From Sphingomonas sp. Leaf9 (lineage in GTDB: Bacteria > Pseudomonadota > Alphaproteobacteria > Sphingomonadales > Sphingomonadaceae), in the NCBI RefSeq assembly GCF_001421355.1, contig NZ_LMKC01000002.1, forward strand, positions 679,720 to 743,719: a stretch of DNA of 64,000 bases. The letters run 5' to 3'. The notes below the pieces were generated by a model. That model was not told the DNA's origin. It did not search any database and worked only from the letters and a program-made list of their open reading frames with translations. Every line of letters starts with the position of its first letter. Position 1 is the stretch's first letter. The position numbers and the translations under genes are program-made. Positions 57,953-64,000 of the stretch are shown here, one piece after another.

Positions 57953-59119
57953 CTAAAGGAGGCTCAGGTTGAAACACAGGGCGCTCGCGCCCAGTGCCGC
58001 AGCATCGCCATTGACCCGGGATGCGACCAGGGTGGGGAAGGCTCGATCGCGTCCGCGCACCGGTACGCTGTAGTAGGTCAGCCGCTCCGCCAACCGGTCC
58101 CCCAGTGCCGCGGGGAGACGTCCGCCGATCACGATCGCGTCGGGATCGGCGATTGCCCCGATAGCGGATATGATCGCTTCGGTCGCAGGGACGGAGCGGT
58201 TCAGCCATCGCTCGATCGCAGCGGCATTCAGATCCATCTCGTCGAGCATCTCGGCAAGGCTGTCATAGGTCAGGCCATCGTGGGCAAGCATCGATCGCAG
58301 GGAGGTCAGTGTCGGCCTGTCAGGTCGCATCGCGGGCGGCAGGAGGCCGGTGAACTCGCCCGCGTTGCCGCGAGCGCCGCGCACGAGCCGCCCGTTCTGG
58401 ACGAGACCGCCCCCAAGGCCGGCATCGACGTAGAGATAGGCGAAGTCGGAATAGTCCGTGCCATGGCCGTAGAGATACTCGCCCAGCGCGGCGGCGTTGC
58501 CGTCGTTGTCCAGAATGACCTCCAGCCCCAGCGAGCGTTCGAGATCGTGCTTCAGGTCGGCAACGGCCCAGTCCTCCATCCCGAGGGGAGCATTGATCCG
58601 TTCCGGATCGCGGATGAAGAAACCGGGCAGCGCAAGGCCCAGGCCGCAGATGCGATCGGGGGGCACGTCGCCCGCTTCGACGAGCCGATCGATCAACGAG
58701 GCGATCGATTCCACCACATCCGTACGGGAGGCCCCCACCGTCGGTGCGGCTAGCGACGCGACGACGCTTCCCGACAAATGGACCAGATCGACGGTCATCA
58801 TGTCCGCGCGAACCGCGACCCCGAACGCATAGGCTGCATGTGGCGCGAGTGATAACGGAAGACTGGGCTGGCCCGTCCTGCTCATCATCACCTTGTCTTC
58901 TGCGATCAGAAGACCGTCGCGCATCATCTGATCGACGAGGCGGCTGACCGTCGGGAGCGCGAGGCCGGAGCGACGCGCCAGTTCGGCCCGAGAGACAGGC
59001 GCATCCCGGCGGACCGTGCCGAGCAGTTCGCGTTCATTGGCGCTGAGGGGCCGGAACCTGTTATGGTGCCAGACCGCGTGTCCGAAACGCGGCTCCGACG
59101 AACGACCCTGGTCGGTCAA
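57953..59119 (-). CDS. ROK-family transcriptional regulator
   Basis: A 388-residue regulator. The N-terminal winged HTH is VSRAELARRSGLALPTVSRLVDQMMRDGLL. The ROK sugar-kinase-like domain follows with DNDGNAAALGEYLYG, YVDAGLGGGLVQNGRLVRGARGNAGEF and GDAAALGA. The usual zinc motif CxCGxxGCxE is absent after the GEF segment, so it may sense its ligand differently or not at all. It is the last gene of the TonB receptor operon and probably controls it in response to a sugar. Confidence 0.88.
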   Translation of the reverse strand: MTDQGRSSEPRFGHAVWHHNRFRPLSANERELLGTVRRDAPVSRAELARRSGLALPTVSRLVDQMMRDGLLIAEDKVMMSRTGQPSLPLSLAPHAAYAFGVAVRADMMTVDLVHLSGSVVASLAAPTVGASRTDVVESIASLIDRLVEAGDVPPDRICGLGLALPGFFIRDPERINAPLGMEDWAVADLKHDLERSLGLEVILDNDGNAAALGEYLYGHGTDYSDFAYLYVDAGLGGGLVQNGRLVRGARGNAGEFTGLLPPAMRPDRPTLTSLRSMLAHDGLTYDSLAEMLDEMDLNAAAIERWLNRSVPATEAIISAIGAIADPDAIVIGGRLPAALGDRLAERLTYYSVPVRGRDRAFPTLVASRVNGDAAALGASALCFNLSLL

Positions 59120-59164
59120 TGCTTTCTCCGAACTGCGGTCATCCCTTGCTGGACGTCCTTATGT

Positions 59165-60442
59165 TCAAGTCCGGAACAGCTGTCCACGCCGGATGACCAA
59201 CAGGCCGGTCACGACGATCACGCCGATGACCGTCGCCACCACCATCAGCGACGACACCATCTGACCATCGGTGCGATCGATCCGGGTGTCGAGGGCCGCA
59301 CCGACCAGGAGAACCGCTATTCCCTGGGCGGTCTTGGCGAACGCGGTAAATCGGCCCAGCACGGCAAGGGCGTTTCCTTCGGATGCTCGGCCCGCGATGC
59401 CCGACCATAACGTGAAGAGAACTCCGCCGGAGCCGGTGCCGTAAAGCAGCGCGATGACGAGCGCGCTCAGCAAGGAGGTCCGGTCGAGCAGGATCAAGGC
59501 CGAGCTTCCGGCGAGCATGACCGCCATCGCAACGCCGAGCAGTGCAGATGCCTTCAGGCGCGAGCTGACCTTCAGCCATCCGGGTTGCGACGCTGCGCCA
59601 CCGACCGCAACCAATCCCATGAAGGCGGTTGCCGACAGACGCCCGCCCATCCCGTACGATGCCAGATACGGTTCGAGCTGACCGAAGACCGTCGTTGCCA
59701 GCGTCATCACGCCCATCATCGCGGTCAAGGTCCAGACCCCTTTGAGGGGCCTGCGATCGCGGATCGGCGAACCGGCGCGCTGACGACGGACGCCAACGGA
59801 GCGCGTGAGGAACGACGCCCCGGCGATCATCAGGACAGAGAGCGCGATCACCAGAGACAGGAAGGAGGAAGCGCTCTCAGCCGGTGCCTGTCGCGCCATG
59901 ATCGGGACGAAGGCGAAGGCGAGCAGAACGCGGGCGGCTCCACCTGCGACGTTTCGTGACACCGTCAGTCGACGGCGTTCAAGATCATCCGCCGCCGCAA
60001 GCGAGAGCAACGCATTCTGCGGCACGTCCACGAACGCGTAGGTGGCCCGGAAGCCGAGCAACGTCAGTACGGCGCCGGCCAGTCGAAACGGCAGGGGTAG
60101 AAAGGCGATGGCGGCGAACAGCATGAGCGCACCGGCGCTGGCGACGGCTCCCACGAGCTGAAGCCGGATTGGATCGCGACCGGCCAGGCTCGTGGTCAGC
60201 AGTCGAACGAGGGCGAGGTCCGCCAAGGCCGCGAACAGAAGGGAACCGCCAACGACCATTCCGGTGTGGAGTGGAGGCAGGCCGCACACCTCCGTCATGA
60301 AGAATGCAAAGTAGAGATCGCTCACGGTCCAGAACAGCGTCTTGCCGCCGTGCGCGAAGCCGTAGGACCAGACGGGTGTTCCCTTAGCTGAAACCGTGCC
60401 GGAGGAAGCGACTGGACTGGCACGGCATTTCTGCAAGATCAC
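59165..60442 (-). CDS. MFS transporter, GPH/sugar-symporter-like
   Basis: A 425-residue inner membrane protein with about 12 hydrophobic segments in two halves. The N-terminus is PVWSYGFAHGGKTLFWTVSDLYFAFFMTEVCGL, resembling GPH cation-sugar symporters, and the loop between TM2 and TM3 ends ALADLALVRLLTTSLAGRD. A basic loop in the middle (RRQRAGSPIRDRRPLKG) separates the halves. It likely imports the product released by the periplasmic enzymes of the same operon. It lies 5 nt after the phosphatase gene. Confidence 0.85.
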   Translation of the reverse strand: MILQKCRASPVASSGTVSAKGTPVWSYGFAHGGKTLFWTVSDLYFAFFMTEVCGLPPLHTGMVVGGSLLFAALADLALVRLLTTSLAGRDPIRLQLVGAVASAGALMLFAAIAFLPLPFRLAGAVLTLLGFRATYAFVDVPQNALLSLAAADDLERRRLTVSRNVAGGAARVLLAFAFVPIMARQAPAESASSFLSLVIALSVLMIAGASFLTRSVGVRRQRAGSPIRDRRPLKGVWTLTAMMGVMTLATTVFGQLEPYLASYGMGGRLSATAFMGLVAVGGAASQPGWLKVSSRLKASALLGVAMAVMLAGSSALILLDRTSLLSALVIALLYGTGSGGVLFTLWSGIAGRASEGNALAVLGRFTAFAKTAQGIAVLLVGAALDTRIDRTDGQMVSSLMVVATVIGVIVVTGLLVIRRGQLFRT

Positions 60443-60447
60443 ACCCC

Positions 60448-61158
60448 CTACCGGGCGGGGGCGAGTTCTCGACGGGCCGCCTCTACATCAGCTCTGAACC
60501 GTGCCGAACCGTGCAGTACCGCCACGATTGCTGCCGCCGCCTGTCGTCCGGCTTCCACCGCGCTTACGCTGTGCGCTCCGCAGATGACACGGCTGTTACC
60601 ATATTCGTAGCCGCGCTGCAGGATGGCAGCGGCACGATCTGGACGAAGCTCGGCAAGAACCAGCGCTACGGTGGTGCCCCAACTGGTATGTCCCGAGGGA
60701 TAGTCGAAGCTATGCGACAGCTGGATCTTGTCTTCGCATACCGGCCCGTCATCCCTCAGGAACGGACGTTTCCGGGCATAGACGGGTTTCACCGCGTTCA
60801 CCGCCGCGGCGACGTCGGGACGCATCGCGATGAGCAGCCGGGTCAGGGCAGGGTACCGTTGCATCGTCAGCGGCATGCCGATCGCTTCGGAATAGTCGCT
60901 CAGCATCGCGGCCGTGCCCTCATCGACGTCCCCCGTCGCCATTTGCCAGCGAGCGCTGTCGACCGCAGGGCGTCCCGCCCGAAACATGGCGCGATCGCGA
61001 TCCTCAAGGGGTGAGCCCGGAGCAGGCGGCGGCGGCAGGAACCGAAGAAGATCGATGCCCGGCCCCGCCAGATATCGTTCGGGTGCCGCAGCCGGTGCGG
61101 CACCGATCATGGTGACCGCGCAGATAATCGGTACCGTTCTGCGGATAATGGCCCTCAT
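60448..61158 (-). CDS. Exported class A-like acid phosphatase (PAP2 superfamily)
   Basis: A 236-residue protein with a signal peptide (MRAIIRRTVPIICAVTMIGAAPAAA). The three phosphatase motifs are visible: KPVYARKRP (K-x6-RP), PSGH in DYPSGHTSWG, and SRVICGAH with the nucleophile His. The Asp expected four residues after that His (SRx5Hx3D) is Ala here (HSVSA). It should still be periplasmic. The ATG at 61158 overlaps the upstream 2H gene stop by 4 nt; the longer frame has no signal peptide. Confidence 0.85.
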   Translation of the reverse strand: MRAIIRRTVPIICAVTMIGAAPAAAPERYLAGPGIDLLRFLPPPPAPGSPLEDRDRAMFRAGRPAVDSARWQMATGDVDEGTAAMLSDYSEAIGMPLTMQRYPALTRLLIAMRPDVAAAVNAVKPVYARKRPFLRDDGPVCEDKIQLSHSFDYPSGHTSWGTTVALVLAELRPDRAAAILQRGYEYGNSRVICGAHSVSAVEAGRQAAAAIVAVLHGSARFRADVEAARRELAPAR

Positions 61159-61928
61159 GACAGATAGAACTCCCGCTTGAACGCGAACATGTCCTTGAGA
61201 ATGCAATATTCGGGATTGCCGAGTTCGATGACCGGGGATCGCAGCGCGATCATCGCCTTCCAACCTGCAAGCGATCGCCGCCAGGCGCGTTCCTCGTCCG
61301 GCGTGAGCGCGGCGAACTGATATCCCAGCGTGATGTGGAACCGGTAGCGATCATGATCCGGTTCCCGGATACCGGTCACCTCGGCCAATCGGTCGCGCAA
61401 CCGCCGTAGGCGGGTTTCCATGCCCTGGTCGGCCGGTAACAGCCGGACGGTCAGGGGGGTCTCGTTCGCCGGCGGCTCGTCCATGTTGACGCGCATCCGG
61501 TACGGAGCGGCGTCCTCCCCGAGGCGAAACGTCCGCAATCGCTCGCCCAGTATCCGGTCGCATTCCTCGATCGGCGTGTCGAGCGGCATGCCCGCCGGCC
61601 AGTACGGATATCGTCGGGCCTTGTCGTTCGCACCGCCGAAGATCGTCATATGGTAACTGGACGGGGGCAGCGCGGTCATCTTGCGCGCCCAGGGTTCGCC
61701 GGGCAGCGCACGGTACACGTCGAGCAGCGCGTCGAAGGTCTGTGACCCGTTTCCCTGCTGGGGGACGTGGCAGATGATCGTATTGCCTTCGAACGGCAGC
61801 ACGCTGCCATCGGCCGCAAATTTGCGACCGACGTCCGGCGGCCGGCGATCGGACGCGGCTGCTCGCGATGCCATCAGTCCCGCGAACGCCAATCCGGTTC
61901 CCTTCAATATCGTTCTCCGCGTCGTCAT
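61155..61928 (-). CDS. Tat-exported 2H phosphoesterase-like protein, DUF1868
   Basis: A 257-residue protein with a twin-arginine-type signal (MTTRRTILKGTGLAFAGLMAS). The two H-x-T motifs of the 2H phosphoesterase fold are present: YHMTIFGG and YRFHITLGY, about 140 residues apart. These enzymes open cyclic phosphodiesters; DUF1868 proteins have no assigned substrate. The first domain start is FEGNTIICHVPQQG. It overlaps both neighbours by 4 nt (ATGA). Confidence 0.82.
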   Translation of the reverse strand: MTTRRTILKGTGLAFAGLMASRAAASDRRPPDVGRKFAADGSVLPFEGNTIICHVPQQGNGSQTFDALLDVYRALPGEPWARKMTALPPSSYHMTIFGGANDKARRYPYWPAGMPLDTPIEECDRILGERLRTFRLGEDAAPYRMRVNMDEPPANETPLTVRLLPADQGMETRLRRLRDRLAEVTGIREPDHDRYRFHITLGYQFAALTPDEERAWRRSLAGWKAMIALRSPVIELGNPEYCILKDMFAFKREFYLS

Positions 61929-64000
61929 AGCTTCACCTTCGCGCCAACGAGGACCTGCCGCGGCAGCTTCCAAGTCGATTGGAGCAGTTCCTGATCCCGA
62001 CCGTAGCGCTGCTCGATCCCCTGCTTCGTAAGGTTCAACGCGTCGAAGCTGACGGTCACGTTCGGGGTGACGTCGTAGGAAAGCTGCAGGTCCACGTTGT
62101 CGGTCGGCTGCTGGAAGCGGTTGGCGTAGAAGCCGGTGGGCGTGAAGTTGGGAAAGCGATCGTCCCACAACTGGCTCAGATGGTTCCAGGCCAGGCGACC
62201 ATGGACCTGCTCCTTGTCGTACGACAGGGCCGCGTTGAAGATCCGCGCAGGCTGGTTGGGCAGGTTATTGAAAACCCGCACGGACCGGTCGGACAGTGTG
62301 ATCGGGAAATAGGCCCGTCCGAACGACGCGTTCGCACTCACGCCAAAACCGTCCAGTGGCGCTGGCAGGAAGGTGAGGTCGTAGGACGCCCCGAGTTCGA
62401 CGCCGTAGGCCCGCACCGTGCGGTCGGTGTTGCGCGCCTGCGTCACGAGGACGGGCACGGATACGTTGGGCAGCGTCTCCAGCGTGCCGAAGGTGAAGAT
62501 GTCGTCCTTGATCCATTTATAGTATGCAGCGACCGAGATGATCCCGCGTCCGCCGTCGATGTACCAGTCATGGCCGATGTCCAGGTTGGTCGCCCGTCGT
62601 GGCTTCAGATCGGGATTGCCCGTCGTGAGCGACGGGGGATTGCTGATCGTGTTCAGCACCCCGCCACGCAGCGACGATGCACCGAAGCTCGGACGGCTGA
62701 CGGTCATGCTGGCGCCAGCACGCAGCTTGCTGTTGTCGCTGGTGCTGATGACGGCCGATATCGACGGCAGGACGTTCGTGTAGCTGTTGTTTGCGGAAAC
62801 CGGGGAGTAGATCCCGTTCGTCGCTTGCGTGCTGCTGGAGCCGGCTTTCGTATGTTCGACGCGCAATCCGCCTGCGACGAAGATGGCGTCGCTACGGAAC
62901 TGCGCTTGCAGAAACCCGGCGGCAACGTCTTCGCGCGTCGCGTAGGTGCCACCCGCCTGTGCGGCCGCATCGATCGTTGCCGTGGCAGCGGCGCGTGCCG
63001 TTCCGAACAGGCTGTCGACTTTGGAAGGGACGATGGTCGGGATCGCAGTGTCGCAGAGGAAGCCGCACAGCGTGCCGCCTGCTGCATCGGCCAGCGTGTA
63101 GCGCAGACCGGTGTAGTTCGTCCGGGCGAGGCTCACGTCCTGTCGAATGACGGTGAAGCGAGCGCCTGCGATCGCACCGAACCCACGGTCGTCCGAGCGC
63201 GCGTTGTAACCCAGGTTCGCCTGCAGGTCGTAGCGGTCCTCGCCCAGCCGGTATCGTTCCTCACGGTGGAGCGTGGCGGGATACAGGGCCTGGTTGGCTG
63301 CGGCGGCCGCATTGACCGGGGTGAACCGCGGGACGTCGGCGCTGGTGTCATAGGCGTACTGAAGATGGGTCTGCGCAAACGCGTCGACGGTCTGTGGATT
63401 CTCGACCCGGCTACGCGACCAGCTCGCCCCGACGTCCGTACGCCAGCGATCGCTCAGCTCGGCATCGGCGCGGCCATACACGCCGGTCACGTTTCGCTGC
63501 CAGCGGTACCGCCCCAGCTGCGCGGTCTGCGTGACGTTCGACAGGGTACCGCTCGTGGCCGTCTGGTTGGACACGGTGGCCGAGGATTGCACAGCCGCGT
63601 TCAGGTCGTTGCGGAACGATCGTTCGCTCTGGTCGAAATGATAGGCGCTGAGAAAGGCCGACAGGCCGTCAGCGGGCTTCCAGTCGAAACGACCTTGGAA
63701 GCCGAGCCGTTCGCGTTCGTTCTGGTAATTATAGTAGAGCCGCTGCGAAGGGACCGCAAAGCCCGTTCCACCATAAGGCGTCATCGGTGCGCCAGCCGCC
63801 GTGTACCAGTTGCGGGTGCCGCCCGTTTCGACCTGCGGCACGTTGATCTGCCGCTTCCAGTAGGTGGCGGACAGGTAGAGGCCGAACTGACGATCCGCAC
63901 CGAACCGGGTGGCGCCGGCAGCTTCGGCCTGGCCGCCGAAATGATTGCCACCGTTCTTCTTGTCATCGAGAGCCGCGCCACCCTTGACCGACGCGGTGAG
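61925..64000 (-). CDS. TonB-dependent outer membrane receptor, C-terminal part
   Basis: The gene runs off the right edge with about 690 C-terminal residues present and no stop up to base 64000. The sequence is beta-barrel like, with repeated aromatic/Asp strands, NTISNPPSLTTGNPDLKPRRATNLDIGHDWYI, GVELGASYDLTFLPAPLDGFGVSANASFGRAYFP and the terminal YDVTPNVTVSFDALNLTKQGIEQRYGRDQELLQSTWKLPRQVLVGAKVKL. The N-terminal plug and signal are outside. It is the first gene seen in the operon and imports an unknown ligand. Confidence 0.92.
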   Translation of the reverse strand, partial: LTASVKGGAALDDKKNGGNHFGGQAEAAGATRFGADRQFGLYLSATYWKRQINVPQVETGGTRNWYTAAGAPMTPYGGTGFAVPSQRLYYNYQNERERLGFQGRFDWKPADGLSAFLSAYHFDQSERSFRNDLNAAVQSSATVSNQTATSGTLSNVTQTAQLGRYRWQRNVTGVYGRADAELSDRWRTDVGASWSRSRVENPQTVDAFAQTHLQYAYDTSADVPRFTPVNAAAAANQALYPATLHREERYRLGEDRYDLQANLGYNARSDDRGFGAIAGARFTVIRQDVSLARTNYTGLRYTLADAAGGTLCGFLCDTAIPTIVPSKVDSLFGTARAAATATIDAAAQAGGTYATREDVAAGFLQAQFRSDAIFVAGGLRVEHTKAGSSSTQATNGIYSPVSANNSYTNVLPSISAVISTSDNSKLRAGASMTVSRPSFGASSLRGGVLNTISNPPSLTTGNPDLKPRRATNLDIGHDWYIDGGRGIISVAAYYKWIKDDIFTFGTLETLPNVSVPVLVTQARNTDRTVRAYGVELGASYDLTFLPAPLDGFGVSANASFGRAYFPITLSDRSVRVFNNLPNQPARIFNAALSYDKEQVHGRLAWNHLSQLWDDRFPNFTPTGFYANRFQQPTDNVDLQLSYDVTPNVTVSFDALNLTKQGIEQRYGRDQELLQSTWKLPRQVLVGAKVKL

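Overview
The window is a high-GC chromosomal segment from an alphaproteobacterium, most likely a Sphingomonas-type member of the Sphingomonadaceae. The support is the str-S10-spc-alpha ribosomal protein order with adk between secY and rpsM, a sphingomonad-style TonB receptor, HWE/LOV signalling proteins, and palindromic GTCACCCCGG-type intergenic repeats. No tRNA, rRNA, CRISPR array, prophage or insertion sequence was seen.

1-2300: end of a glutathione transferase gene, a periplasmic cyclophilin, a GFA-type enzyme, a MAPEG membrane protein and a tiny lipoprotein. 2339-22684: the translation super-operon rpsL-rpsG-fusA-tuf, rpsJ to secY, adk, rpsM-rpsK-rpoA-rplQ. It is co-directional, with many 1-8 nt gene overlaps. 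Its few intergenic gaps are packed with hairpins. They include a terminator-like attenuator between rpsJ and rplC, and a two-hairpin element with identical linkers in both the fusA-tuf and rpoA-rplQ gaps.

22788-31460: prolyl oligopeptidase, guaA, an OmpR/EnvZ-type two-component pair, an EF-hand protein, a Nu/YghU-type GST and a GDSL hydrolase. 31625-42005: a Phd/YefM-PAS fusion, an isolated tadE-tadG pair, a four-gene SGNH-SGNH-MBOAT-small membrane protein operon (probable surface polysaccharide O-acylation), a SleB-type cell wall hydrolase, and a LysR gene divergent from a subclass B3 metallo-beta-lactamase.

42098-50351 is a sensory block: a GNAT protein, a DUF454 protein, a PAS/GAF hybrid histidine kinase, and a tightly overlapped operon of a LOV blue-light sensor, a CheB-CheR-PAS-HWE kinase and a single-domain response regulator. 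50360-54708 holds the remains of a YehLMPQ-type cluster (SWIM, MoxR ATPase, DUF5682, VWA). The ATPase and the DUF5682 N-terminus are missing and the VWA gene is frameshifted, so the system appears to be decaying.

54882-57880: a GH127-type glycosidase and a DUF1080 (3-keto-disaccharide hydrolase) protein. 57953-64000: a minus-strand operon of TonB receptor, exported 2H phosphoesterase (DUF1868), exported class A-like acid phosphatase, MFS transporter and ROK regulator. Its first three genes are joined by 4-nt overlaps. It reads as an uptake route for a phosphodiester-containing compound that is cleaved, dephosphorylated and imported; this is inference.
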